Origin: JAIOYV01 sp964388245
GTDB taxonomy: Bacteria; Bacteroidota; Bacteroidia; Bacteroidales; M50B96
Length of the DNA stretch: 17,201 nt
Reading direction: 5' to 3'
Assembly (NCBI GenBank): GCA_964388245.1
Contig: CAYLZH010000081.1
Location: forward strand, 1 to 17,201
A model generated the notes under the pieces. It searched no databases. It was not told the origin of the DNA and worked only from the letters and a program-made list of their open reading frames with translations. This document shows positions 1 to 7,944 of the stretch, in pieces. A program made the position numbers and the translations under genes. How positions within the stretch are numbered: position 1 is the first letter of the stretch; every line of letters begins with the position of its first letter.

Positions 1-465
1 TTTTCAAATATTTTCATGTTTAGTTCTGAACATATTTCTTTTTTTGCTTGTTCTGGCAGGTCTGAATCTGAAATTCCTGTTGTTACTAATGATGGATCTA
101 AAAAGCTTACACAAGCATATGATAAAAATATTGACCGCAAATACGAAGGAACAGTTTTTACCTTAACGGATGAAATGCCGGAATTTCCTGGTGGAATTTC
201 AGCTTTGGATAGTCATATTCGCAACCGTATTCAGATTGCAGGTCAGGAAAATAATCTACGATCATGTGGTTTGGTTTACGTAAAATTTGTTGTAAACGAA
301 AATGGCAAAATCGGACGAACTTCCATCATTAAAGGACATAATCCGGAATTAGATAAAATAGCTTTAGAGGTTGTGCAGGATTTACCGGCCTGGGAACCCG
401 GACGACAATCGGGAGAACTCGTAAAAGTTGAATTTACCTTACCAATTAGGTTCGACAATTGCTGA
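1..465 (+). CDS. TonB C-terminal domain protein, 5' end outside the window
   Basis: The reading frame is open from base 1, so the gene probably begins to the left. An ATG at 16 exists but would give an N terminus with no positive charge. Numbering from that ATG, about residues 50-146 match the TonB C-terminal fold: an EFPGG motif, then VYVKFVVNENGKIG, a conserved LDKIAL helix, a PAWEPGRQ turn, and the final strand TLPIRF. This domain normally binds the TonB box of outer-membrane transporters, or occurs alone in periplasmic Bacteroidota proteins. The FFAC-S sequence at residues 9-13 resembles a lipobox, so the protein may be a lipoprotein carrying only the TonB_C domain; that part is inference. 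No proline-rich spacer or long transmembrane helix is visible in the window. The gene converges on tcdA with 29 bases between the stops and no obvious terminator hairpin. Confidence 0.8.
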   Translation, partial: FSNIFMFSSEHISFFACSGRSESEIPVVTNDGSKKLTQAYDKNIDRKYEGTVFTLTDEMPEFPGGISALDSHIRNRIQIAGQENNLRSCGLVYVKFVVNENGKIGRTSIIKGHNPELDKIALEVVQDLPAWEPGRQSGELVKVEFTLPIRFDNC

Positions 466-494
466 TTTCGGGGAAATAAATCTTAACCAAAACT

Positions 495-1235
495 CTAAAA
501 AATACCAGCAATATCCCTAACAACCACCGAAGCTATTGCACATCCAAAAGCAGGAGGCATAAAAGAAATAGTTCCTACAGTCGATTTTTTATTCTGTTCT
601 CCTTCGGTTAATAGAACCGACTCTTTATCATGTTTTTCGGGAGAAAAAACTACTTTAACACCATCGCGAATACCGAGTCTGTGCAATCGCTTGCGTAAAA
701 TCCGGGCAAGTGTGCAATTATAAGATTTGGCAATATCTGTAATTTCGATAGAAGTTGGATCATATTTTCCGCCCGATCCCATTGAGCTAACTATATTCAA
801 CCCTTTTTGAACAGAATGATATATCAGATAAATTTTAGGAGCTAAAGTATCAATGGCATCAACAACATAATCATATTTTTCTTCGAGTATTTCAATCATC
901 CTGTCGTCTTTTATATACTCAGGAATAACGTTAAGGTCAAGTCCGGGATTAATATCAAGCAGACGATTGCCCATCAAAGAAGCTTTTGACATGCCTGTTG
1001 TACTCGTTAATGCAATTAACTGCCGGTTCCGGTTACTTGCCTGTACCTTATCTCCATCGACTATTGTCATTTTGCCAACTCCGGCTCTGCAGATGTGTTC
1101 GGCTGCATACGCCCCAACACCTCCAAGACCGACAACTAACACATTGGATTTCTGAAGTTTTTCCAGCCGATCACCTCCCATAAGAAGCTTTGTACGTTCG
1201 AGCCAGTCATTGGTGCTATTTAAATCCGTTTCCAA
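495..1235 (-). CDS. tcdA: tRNA threonylcarbamoyladenosine dehydratase (TcdA, ThiF/E1-like family)
   Basis: TcdA uses ATP to cyclise threonylcarbamoyladenosine at tRNA position 37 (t6A to ct6A). The 246-residue protein has the family's N-terminal WLERT motif (11-15), the nucleotide-binding GLGGVG loop (36-41) and an aspartate at the end of the next strand (D60, IVDGD). The SNRNRQ motif follows (67-72), then the DAIDTL motif, and finally the basic KSYNCTLARILRKRLHRLGI stretch typical of TcdA rather than MoeB or ThiF. Length fits the family. The start appears to be TTG at 1235: the first ATG (1181) lies after WLERT and would remove conserved sequence. With this start the gene overlaps the end of the TatD-family gene by 20 bases, which suggests translational coupling. 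Identification is firm; the exact start is less so. Confidence 0.93.
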   Translation of the reverse strand: METDLNSTNDWLERTKLLMGGDRLEKLQKSNVLVVGLGGVGAYAAEHICRAGVGKMTIVDGDKVQASNRNRQLIALTSTTGMSKASLMGNRLLDINPGLDLNVIPEYIKDDRMIEILEEKYDYVVDAIDTLAPKIYLIYHSVQKGLNIVSSMGSGGKYDPTSIEITDIAKSYNCTLARILRKRLHRLGIRDGVKVVFSPEKHDKESVLLTEGEQNKKSTVGTISFMPPAFGCAIASVVVRDIAGIF

Positions 1236-1890
1236 AAAGCTTATTAAAATTTTGATTAATAATTTGTTTTAAATTCTCCAGCGACAAAGATAATACTGCG
1301 GTAGCTTTTTCATAGATCTGCTCGATTTCAATTTCCGAGTCATCGTTCTCAAGAAATAACCTGTCGTGCGGGACAATCCTTACAATATCAACATTATTCG
1401 ATATTTGGTTCAACAACCTGACTCCAAATGAGAAATAAAATCCCTGCTCAATTAACTTTAAGGTGATTGTACTATTAGCTTGATATCCATGAAGTATCCA
1501 TGGTATTTTAGGGTTTAGTTTTTTCTTTATTGCAATAATGTCAGAATATGCTTTTACAACATGCATAACAACAGGTTTCCTGTACCTTTCTGCAATCGAT
1601 AATTGTTTCATTAATACTTTATGCTGAAGCTGAAAATCGACATTGCATCGCCGGTCGAGGCCTATTTCTCCGACAGCTATAACTTGCGGGTGCGTAATGT
1701 GTTTTTCTATTATTTCAAGTTTTTCATCTATCGAATCTTTATTGATGTACCACGGATGCAATCCAATTGAATAGAAAACGCCATTGCATTTGTTCAGACA
1801 TTTTTCAGCGTCCTCAGGAAAAAGATTTTCAATAGCTATTTCACTGGCAGATATTACGTTATTATGCGTATGTAGATTGATGTATTTCAC
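1216..1890 (-). CDS. TatD family metal-dependent hydrolase
   Basis: This is a short (224-residue) member of the TatD amidohydrolase-like family, two-metal TIM-barrel enzymes described as DNases or 3' exonucleases. The expected metal ligands are present: H7 and H9 in LHTH, E75 in GEIGLD, H110 in VVMHV, H134 in ILHGY and D183 in ENDD. GLHPW (43-47) is also typical. Usual family members are about 260 residues; shorter ones are common in Bacteroidota. The start is GTG at 1888-1890. An in-frame TAA lies two codons upstream, and the LHTH metal motif begins at residue 6, so no later start is possible. The first position of the ETD-like motif reads END, a small deviation. The substrate cannot be told from sequence. 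It lies directly upstream of tcdA and overlaps it. Confidence 0.9.
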   Translation of the reverse strand: MKYINLHTHNNVISASEIAIENLFPEDAEKCLNKCNGVFYSIGLHPWYINKDSIDEKLEIIEKHITHPQVIAVGEIGLDRRCNVDFQLQHKVLMKQLSIAERYRKPVVMHVVKAYSDIIAIKKKLNPKIPWILHGYQANSTITLKLIEQGFYFSFGVRLLNQISNNVDIVRIVPHDRLFLENDDSEIEIEQIYEKATAVLSLSLENLKQIINQNFNKLFGNGFK

Positions 1891-1962
1891 AGATTAACAG
1901 TTACCGGGAATTTAAAATCAAACGAGATGTTAAAACACCCTAAACATTAATTCGCTATAAAA

Positions 1963-2688
1963 CTAAAACACGGTTACGCTTTCAACATGTTTATCATCAA
2001 ATATCTTTTCTCCCTTATACCTCATAAATAGCCGGGCAATAGCAACAACATCCTTTTCACAGTACCTGACAATTCTTTCGAGGTTTTTATCCTGCCAATA
2101 TACTGTGGCAACCATACTGCCATCTATGTCATCTTTTGGGCTGGGTATATTAAATGCAGCCATTAAAAGGTTTAGTGAAGTGTAGTTTTTATAATCACCA
2201 AATTTCCATAGCTCAAGGGTATCGAGATGATTGACTTCCCAGGGCTTTTTTCCAGCAATATCAAGAATACCGGGCAATCGCAATCCATTGATAAGGCTCC
2301 GCCTGGCTATATAAGGAAAATCAAATTCTTTCCCATTATGAGCACACAACAGAATATTTTTCTTTTGCGATAGCGAATTAAGCATTCCGATAAACTCCGA
2401 CAGCAAAATGGTTTCATCATCGCCATAGTATGATTTAAGACGAAAAGTAAAGGGGCTTTGGTTCATGACAAAGATCCCAACCGATATACAAACGATTTTC
2501 CCAAATTCGGCATAAATCCCTGCGCGCTGATAAACATCGGAGGCACTATCGTTTTCAGATCGGAAAAAACCTGATTTTTTTTCCCAAAGATCCTGGAAGT
2601 CTACCGGCACTTCCGTATAATCGGCATATTGCGGAACTGTTTCGATATCAAGAAATACAATTTGGTCAAGTGGTATTTTATCAAGCAT
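1963..2688 (-). CDS. Predicted 3'-5' exonuclease, PolB-like DEDDy family
   Basis: The 241-residue protein has the motifs of a free-standing DnaQ/PolB-type proofreading exonuclease. Motif I is FLDIET with D14 and E16, motif II is the HNGKEFDFP region with D123, and motif III is YCEKD with Y209 and D213 (the YxxxD of DEDDy enzymes). It therefore probably removes nucleotides from 3' ends using two metal ions. It best fits the family of small predicted exonucleases related to PolB that lack a polymerase domain. No other domain is visible. It begins 9 bases after the udk stop, so the two are probably co-transcribed; the 72-base gap after it separates it from the TatD gene. The substrate (DNA or RNA) and the pathway are unknown. 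Confidence 0.87.
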   Translation of the reverse strand: MLDKIPLDQIVFLDIETVPQYADYTEVPVDFQDLWEKKSGFFRSENDSASDVYQRAGIYAEFGKIVCISVGIFVMNQSPFTFRLKSYYGDDETILLSEFIGMLNSLSQKKNILLCAHNGKEFDFPYIARRSLINGLRLPGILDIAGKKPWEVNHLDTLELWKFGDYKNYTSLNLLMAAFNIPSPKDDIDGSMVATVYWQDKNLERIVRYCEKDVVAIARLFMRYKGEKIFDDKHVESVTVF

Positions 2689-2697
2689 GGTATTAAC

Positions 2698-3324
2698 TTA
2701 AATCGTTACTTTATTTTTGTGAAGATGTCTTTCAATAATCGAAGTTAGCACATCAATGGCCACCGCATTATTCCCCCCTTGTGGTACAATAATATCAGCA
2801 TACCTTTTGGTTGGCTCAATAAACTGAAGGTGCATTGGTTTAACCGTTTTATCGTACCGTTCAAGGACTTTATTAACATTACGTCCACGCTCTAAAATAT
2901 CACGGTAAATCACACGCGACAGTCTGTCGTCGGCATCGGCATCAACATACACCTTCACTGTCATAAGGTTGCGTAATTCCTTATTTGTAAGGCACAGAAT
3001 ACCTTCAACAATAACAACATGTTTAGGCTGAACATTTATGGTTTCATCCTGTCGTGTACAGGTAAGATACGAATAGATTGGTTGTTCAATGCTTATCCCC
3101 TGCTTCAATTGCTTTAGGTGTTCAATAAGCAATTTAAATTCGACCGCAGCCGGATGGTCGAAATTTATTTCCTGCCGCTCTTCCAGCGGAAGATGGCCAT
3201 TATCTTTGTAATATGAATCCTGGGGAAGCACAGCTACCTCTCCCTTTGGTAAGCGATTGATAATTTTTTTTACTACCGTAGTTTTCCCGGAACCCGTCCC
3301 TCCTGCAATTCCAACAATTAGCAT
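2698..3324 (-). CDS. udk: Uridine kinase (uridine/cytidine to UMP/CMP, pyrimidine salvage)
   Basis: The 208-residue length is usual for bacterial Udk. The P-loop GGTGSGKTT is at residues 8-16, followed by the DSYY motif (36-39) and NFDHP (54-58), which help bind the nucleoside. VIVEGIL follows at 104-110, and the lid motif RDILERGR (141-148) is present. The QFIEPTKRYADIIVPQGG stretch near the C terminus is characteristic of uridine kinases rather than phosphoribulokinases. The enzyme phosphorylates uridine and cytidine in the cytoplasm. It is the first gene of the leftward cluster and diverges from the Dabb gene, with 79 bases between the two start codons. Confidence 0.95.
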   Translation of the reverse strand: MLIVGIAGGTGSGKTTVVKKIINRLPKGEVAVLPQDSYYKDNGHLPLEERQEINFDHPAAVEFKLLIEHLKQLKQGISIEQPIYSYLTCTRQDETINVQPKHVVIVEGILCLTNKELRNLMTVKVYVDADADDRLSRVIYRDILERGRNVNKVLERYDKTVKPMHLQFIEPTKRYADIIVPQGGNNAVAIDVLTSIIERHLHKNKVTI

Positions 3325-3349
3325 ATCAAAATAAATGAAATAGAATTAA

Positions 3350-3357
3350 TACCTTCG
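3350..3357 (+). promoter_or_regulatory. Possible Bacteroidota -7 promoter element for the Dabb gene
   Basis: TACCTTCG differs from the Bacteroidota consensus TAnnTTTG at one position. It lies 46 bases before the ATG of the Dabb gene, in the space between that gene and the divergent udk. No convincing -33 TTTG is seen at the usual distance, so the call is weak. Confidence 0.35.
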
Positions 3358-3403
3358 TACTACTAAAAATCAATAAAAAACAAACATTTAAAGATAGCAA
3401 AAA

Positions 3404-3706
3404 ATGATCAAGCACATTGTAATGTTTCAGCTCAAAGAATCAAATTCAGAAAAAGAGAAGCTCGATAAGGCAATAAGGATAAAAAACATGCTCGACTCAT
3501 TGCCCGAAAAAATAAATGAGATAGAATTTTTAGAGGTTGGAATTAATACAGCCGAATCGCCACGTGCACTGGATATGGTTCTTATTTCGCATTTCAAAAG
3601 CTATGAAAACCTTTCAAAATACAGGGTACATCCTGAACATGTTAAGGCGCTTGAACTTATTAAAAAACTGACCATCAAAGCATTTGTTGTCGATTATGAA
3701 ATTTAG
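3404..3706 (+). CDS. Dabb family protein (stress-responsive alpha/beta barrel)
   Basis: The 100-residue protein starts with MIKHIVMFQLKE, the characteristic first strand of the Dabb (dimeric A/B barrel, stress-responsive) fold. A central MLDSLPEKINEIEFLEVGIN stretch and the later KYRVHPEHVKALE helix (about 76-88) are both conserved across the family. Such proteins form small ferredoxin-like dimers. Their function is mostly unknown outside plants, where some members are linked to stress or to polyketide cyclisation. No signal peptide is present, so it is probably cytoplasmic. The ATG at 3404 has no Shine-Dalgarno, which is normal here. It is followed after 119 bases by the mannose-6-phosphate isomerase gene on the same strand. 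Confidence 0.88.
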   Translation: MIKHIVMFQLKESNSEKEKLDKAIRIKNMLDSLPEKINEIEFLEVGINTAESPRALDMVLISHFKSYENLSKYRVHPEHVKALELIKKLTIKAFVVDYEI

Positions 3707-3757
3707 AATGATATATCAGAATAGTCTACTAACATATAGCAGGTAAATGAAACTTAT

Positions 3758-3796
3758 AGGAGGTTGATAATGTATAAGGAATTGCTTCATTATTGA
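3758..3796 (+). promoter_or_regulatory. Perfect Shine-Dalgarno with an 8-codon mini-ORF before the isomerase gene
   Basis: AGGAGG at 3758-3763 is followed, after six bases, by ATG at 3770 and a reading frame of only eight codons (MYKELLHY) ending with TGA at 3794-3796. The stop lies 29 bases before the isomerase ATG at 3826. Strong Shine-Dalgarno sequences are rare in this phylum and no other gene in the window has one this clear. It could be a leader ORF that affects translation of the next gene, or chance. Confidence 0.25.
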
Positions 3797-3825
3797 AAAT
3801 TATGTTGATAACAAACACCGATATC

Positions 3826-4806
3826 ATGAAAATATACCCACTAAAATTCAAGCCAATTCTTAAAGATAAAATCTGGGGAGGAAATAAACTAAAAACCTGG
3901 TTGAATAAAGACATTTCGCATTTGCCTAATTGTGGCGAAAGCTGGGAAATTTCAGGTGTACAAAACGATGTGTCGATTGTTGCCAATGGTTTTCTTGCCG
4001 GAAACACGTTGCAGGAAATTATTGAAATTTATATGGGCGACCTGGTCGGAGATAAAATTTATGAGAAGTTTGGCATTGAATTTCCTCTTCTGATTAAATT
4101 TATTGATGCCAACGATGTACTTTCCATTCAGGTTCACCCCGATGATAAAACTGCCGGAGAGCGCCACAACGCTTTCGGGAAAACTGAGATGTGGTACATT
4201 ATTCAAGCCGATGAAGGCGCTGAACTAATTTCTGGATTTAATCGCGAGGTTGATAAAAAGGTCTATCTGGAGCATTTGAAAAGCAAAAATCTAAAGGAAA
4301 TATTAAACAATGAAAAAGTAGATGGTGGGGATGTGTTCTTTATGCCTTCGGGCAGGGTGCATGCAATAGGATCGGGTATTTTATTAGCCGAGATACAACA
4401 AACTTCAGATATTACCTACCGGATTTACGATTGGGACCGCACCGATGCAGATGGAAAAGGAAGGGAACTTCATACCGATCTTGCTGTTGATGTTATCGAC
4501 TATAAACATTATAAGAATTACAGAACTAACTATGAGAATATTCCGAACACTGAAGTTGCCCTGGCCAATTGCCCTTATTTTACTACCAACCTCCTCGATT
4601 TTGACAAAACAATCCGAAAAGATTATAACCAGATCGATTCATTTGTAATTTTAATGTGCATTGAAGGGGAATTTTATATTGATTATGGAATAGATAAAAA
4701 CCTGAAGGTTGCTACAGGTGAAACAATACTTATTCCAGCCGAGTTAAAGGAGATTGAACTAAAACCGGTTAAACAGGCTAAACTGTTAGAGGTATTTATA
4801 AGATGA
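3826..4806 (+). CDS. manA: Type I mannose-6-phosphate isomerase
   Basis: The enzyme interconverts mannose 6-phosphate and fructose 6-phosphate in the cytoplasm, feeding mannose catabolism or GDP-mannose synthesis. The zinc ligands of the type I family are visible: Q102 and H104 in IQVHPDD, E121 in KTEMW and H179 in GRVHAIG. The following GILLAEIQQTSDITYRIYDW segment (about 183-202) is a strong family signature. The short (326-residue) bacterial form lacks the extra domain of eukaryotic enzymes. The start was placed at ATG 3826 because MKIYPLKFKPILKDKIWGG is the normal family N terminus; a TTG at 3793 and an ATG at 3802 are in frame but add residues not expected. It lies in a same-strand series between the Dabb and hydrolase genes. 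Confidence 0.94.
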   Translation: MKIYPLKFKPILKDKIWGGNKLKTWLNKDISHLPNCGESWEISGVQNDVSIVANGFLAGNTLQEIIEIYMGDLVGDKIYEKFGIEFPLLIKFIDANDVLSIQVHPDDKTAGERHNAFGKTEMWYIIQADEGAELISGFNREVDKKVYLEHLKSKNLKEILNNEKVDGGDVFFMPSGRVHAIGSGILLAEIQQTSDITYRIYDWDRTDADGKGRELHTDLAVDVIDYKHYKNYRTNYENIPNTEVALANCPYFTTNLLDFDKTIRKDYNQIDSFVILMCIEGEFYIDYGIDKNLKVATGETILIPAELKEIELKPVKQAKLLEVFIR

Positions 4807-4892
4807 AAGGACACCGATTTTCGGAGCACCTGAATGAATCATTAAACAGACAAATATTAAAGTAAACCAATCCTTACAGAGATTATTATCAC

Positions 4893-5651
4893 ATGAGAAA
4901 AGCTATTATTCTTTCACTGCTTGTTTTTATTATTGCCCAATGCACGAATCGAAGCTCACAATCAGCCCACGATAAAAATGGCCCCGGTAAGTCCCTGAAT
5001 TATTACACCGATCCAAACGATGAATGGATAAAGTCAGGACCAACTGTAATCTTATTACACGGTTGGGGAAGCAATGGTCAGGATCTTTTAAATCTTAAAA
5101 CAAGGCTGAGCAAGCATTATAATTACCTGTCAGTTGATGCTCCATTTATAATGGGCGAAAATGAATTCTCCTGGTTCGAAATTCAATTCGATGAAATTCA
5201 GGTTGCAAATTTTAATCTTGATGAGTTAAAACAAAGCATCAATCGTTTGCACGAATTCATCGAATGGTATAAAACTCAAAACAACCTTACCTCGAACGAC
5301 ATAGTGTTATTTGGTTTTAGCCAGGGTGCTACAATGGCGCTCGAATTGGCAATCCATTATCCTGATGCTGTATCGGCAATTATGGTCATCAGCGGCATGT
5401 TTGGCAGGGAACGGTCGGAGGGCGAGTCCCTTCCCGATAAAATGTGTAATATAGAAATTTTTCAGGCACATGGAAAATATGATAAGGTCGTTCCTCTTAA
5501 ATCAGCAAAAGACGTTAGAAGGCATCTGAAGCATTGTCGAAATTATACCTTTAAATCATACAAAATGGAACATGAAGTAAAACCCATTATGCTAAGAGAT
5601 TTGCGACGCTGGATGAACCTACGTAAACGGCACCAAAATAGCCAGAGGTAA
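4893..5651 (+). CDS. Exported alpha/beta hydrolase, carboxylesterase/phospholipase type
   Basis: The 252-residue protein has an N-terminal hydrophobic export signal (residues 4-16) with a possible lipobox ending at C17. The -1 residue is Gln, unusual for signal peptidase II, so lipidation is uncertain. The mature part is an alpha/beta hydrolase: LLHGWGSNG (about 55-63) is the oxyanion loop. The nucleophile is S143 in GFSQG, the acid is D197 in HGKYDKVVP and the base is H227 in KMEHEV. The order and the GFSQGA motif match the Abhydrolase_2 carboxylesterase/phospholipase group. The natural substrate cannot be told. It follows the isomerase gene by 86 bases and converges on the DUF3857 gene, with only 19 bases between stop codons. 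Confidence 0.85.
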   Translation: MRKAIILSLLVFIIAQCTNRSSQSAHDKNGPGKSLNYYTDPNDEWIKSGPTVILLHGWGSNGQDLLNLKTRLSKHYNYLSVDAPFIMGENEFSWFEIQFDEIQVANFNLDELKQSINRLHEFIEWYKTQNNLTSNDIVLFGFSQGATMALELAIHYPDAVSAIMVISGMFGRERSEGESLPDKMCNIEIFQAHGKYDKVVPLKSAKDVRRHLKHCRNYTFKSYKMEHEVKPIMLRDLRRWMNLRKRHQNSQR

Positions 5652-5670
5652 AAAAACAGAACCTGAATTC

Positions 5671-7728
5671 TTACTCATCTGATTTACTAAGCACCACCAT
5701 TTCATGTTGTTTTGCAACTATTAAATCCCATAATTGCTTCAATTCCTGATATTCATTTGGCCAAAACAACAACCTTTTTATCGACAACAGACTTGTGATC
5801 TGAATTGTGTTTCCTAATGAAATAATGCTAAAAGTATATTTTACAGATGCATCGGCTGTTTTTATAATGAGTTGTTTAGGTACTGATTCAACAGTATATC
5901 CCAATGGTAACTCAATTTGATAACTAAAGTAGACATTCCGTGGAAAATCGAATTCAACAGGAAACTCTCTCTTATTCAGCTTAAAAGGATTTTCATCTAA
6001 AGTATTATGTAGCAATGGTTTGAAATACATTCGATTTCCAACTATTTCGCATTGATCTGATAATTGAATTTTATATTGTTGTGATAGTTTATCAGATAAT
6101 GTATCCAATCCTTTTACAGAATAATCTTCGACAACTATTTCATGATCTTCTATGATATATTTGTCGATATAGTCCTCAGTATCTGTTGATTTCAGAATAG
6201 ATTTTCTTGTCAGGTAAGCTGCGTATTCTTTCATATTACATGATGTTGTACCTGCAAAACGGCCCTTCTCATCCAACGTTAATGAATATTGAAGCTGCCG
6301 CGAATAAACCGGTGTCGGAATTTCAATCCAGTCGCTATAGGCTTCATTTATTATTCGCCCCCGATCATTGAGGCACCGTAATGGTAACAAATCTAATCCC
6401 GACAAGGGATCCGTTGCATCAAGCAGGAATGCTTTTTCATTCAGGAATGCTACTGCAACAACATAGTTGAATTGTGTTAAACTTGGATGTCCGGGATAAA
6501 CATATCCATTTTTACGAGTACTTAAAAGCACAGGATCGGACCTGATACCCAATTCGCGTAACAAAATCACTAAGTTTAGGTTAATATCAGCACAATTTCC
6601 GGTTCCTTCTTTGAAAGATTTTTTTAGTGACCGGCTCACATATTTTCCATAATCACCGTTCCAGTGGATTGTATTCTTTATTTGCTCAAGTGCAACAAGA
6701 ATAAGCTCCCTTTTTTTAGAGTTTTCATTCTTTATCGATTGGATCATTGTTTGCAAATGAGCGCGTTTTGTTAATTCTTCTCCAAACCAATAGCTTTTCA
6801 TCAAAGTCTCTGTTACTTTTTCCCAGGTATTTGAATACGATCTTATTCGCTGTTCGGGAAACTGGGTTGTTGCAAGCTCAAACTCAATCATTGACATGAA
6901 ATTTACCCGACTCGATAAAAATTCCTCTGCAGGAAATGCAGGAACATTTTCTGCCAGAAAGGCATAATTATTAATTAGATACTTATAACTTCTTGCCACC
7001 TGATAGGCCTTAACTGTTAATCCTTCAGCTTTTTGGTTAAACTCCAAATTTACAGTACCATAGGATGTTTCAGTTGAAGTATTGACCTGGATATACCCTT
7101 TCCTTGATTGATTGTAGGTAAAGTATTCCGGTATCCCAACATGATACTCGCTCCTTAACGCAGGTATGTCATGTTGAAACCACCACTCCTGTAAATTAAA
7201 AATGAAATCGGAGATGATTGTATATCGTACTTCAATTACAGATCCTTCTTTAACAGAAGGCATTGCAATTTTATAAATAGTCCAGTTTTCGTTTTGCTTT
7301 TCTTTAATCAGATTACTTTTCGAAAATTTTGATTGCACTATTTTTCCATCCTCAAGATTAAAGGTTGAAGCTTTTAGGTTTGATACTTTTTCAACATTGG
7401 AACCCTCATTATAGACAGGAATTTCAATATTCGCATGCTGATCAAATGCTGCCGAATTCAGGATTTTTAATCTGAAATGTCGTGTAAAATAAATCTGAAA
7501 TCCTTTTCTCCCTGACGACGGATCGTTTGAGTTTACCACAGTAGATGCATATTCGAAAAGCGATTTGCCAAAATCAAATATGTAGTAAGCCCTGGCAGTA
7601 GAATCGATGGGGCATGAAGTAGAAGAAATTTCATCTTTAGTAATTTTTCCAAATTTCGATGGTGGCCTTTGACTGGAAACATGCTGAAATATTAGAATTA
7701 CAGCAATAGATGTAATGATTGCCTTCAT
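5671..7728 (-). CDS. Exported DUF3857 / transglutaminase-like protein
   Basis: The 685-residue protein begins with a cleavable signal peptide (about 1-20, ending VSSQ), so it is periplasmic or surface-exposed. A DUF3857 domain covers roughly 60-240, with the typical VKEGSVIEVRYT segment. A transglutaminase-like core follows at about 340-445, and a beta-rich C-terminal region resembling DUF3858 completes it. The core keeps the cysteine (C379 in GTGNCADIN) and the late aspartate (D437 in LLDATDP). The position where a catalytic histidine would be expected reads Tyr (Y422 in QFNYVV). It may therefore be non-catalytic, or this may be normal for the family, which I cannot check here. Proteins of this architecture are common in Bacteroidota and have no established role. 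No partner gene is adjacent in the same direction. Confidence 0.87.
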   Translation of the reverse strand: MKAIITSIAVILIFQHVSSQRPPSKFGKITKDEISSTSCPIDSTARAYYIFDFGKSLFEYASTVVNSNDPSSGRKGFQIYFTRHFRLKILNSAAFDQHANIEIPVYNEGSNVEKVSNLKASTFNLEDGKIVQSKFSKSNLIKEKQNENWTIYKIAMPSVKEGSVIEVRYTIISDFIFNLQEWWFQHDIPALRSEYHVGIPEYFTYNQSRKGYIQVNTSTETSYGTVNLEFNQKAEGLTVKAYQVARSYKYLINNYAFLAENVPAFPAEEFLSSRVNFMSMIEFELATTQFPEQRIRSYSNTWEKVTETLMKSYWFGEELTKRAHLQTMIQSIKNENSKKRELILVALEQIKNTIHWNGDYGKYVSRSLKKSFKEGTGNCADINLNLVILLRELGIRSDPVLLSTRKNGYVYPGHPSLTQFNYVVAVAFLNEKAFLLDATDPLSGLDLLPLRCLNDRGRIINEAYSDWIEIPTPVYSRQLQYSLTLDEKGRFAGTTSCNMKEYAAYLTRKSILKSTDTEDYIDKYIIEDHEIVVEDYSVKGLDTLSDKLSQQYKIQLSDQCEIVGNRMYFKPLLHNTLDENPFKLNKREFPVEFDFPRNVYFSYQIELPLGYTVESVPKQLIIKTADASVKYTFSIISLGNTIQITSLLSIKRLLFWPNEYQELKQLWDLIVAKQHEMVVLSKSDE

Positions 7729-7944
7729 TTTTAAACGTTATGTTGATTCAAACAAAGAAAGTAAAAATATTGTGAATATGTCAGATAATGAGCAACAATC
7801 TCATCAATTTATGTAGCTTCATTTTGTTATCTTATATCCGTAGATGATTTGTCTTTCCTGCAGATTCCGCTTTATTCATTTTGGTGAAGCGTATTTATGT
7901 GAAATTCTGCGTTATCAGCGGGAGGTATAACTCTACATGCCGAA
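7729..7944. other. Non-coding gap, nothing recognised
   Basis: The 216 bases between the DUF3795 stop and the start of the DUF3857 gene (both minus strand) are AT-rich. I found no RNA gene, repeat, clear terminator hairpin or convincing TAnnTTTG element on the minus strand, although a promoter for the DUF3857 gene must lie here or upstream. Confidence 0.5.

Noticed and set aside
466..494. Bidirectional terminator between the converging TonB and tcdA genes
   Set aside because: No inverted repeat is visible in the 29-base gap.
4803..4865. A 20-codon frame starting at ATG overlapping the manA stop (ATGA)
   Set aside because: Too short, no family resemblance and no other support; the overlap is a common coincidence.
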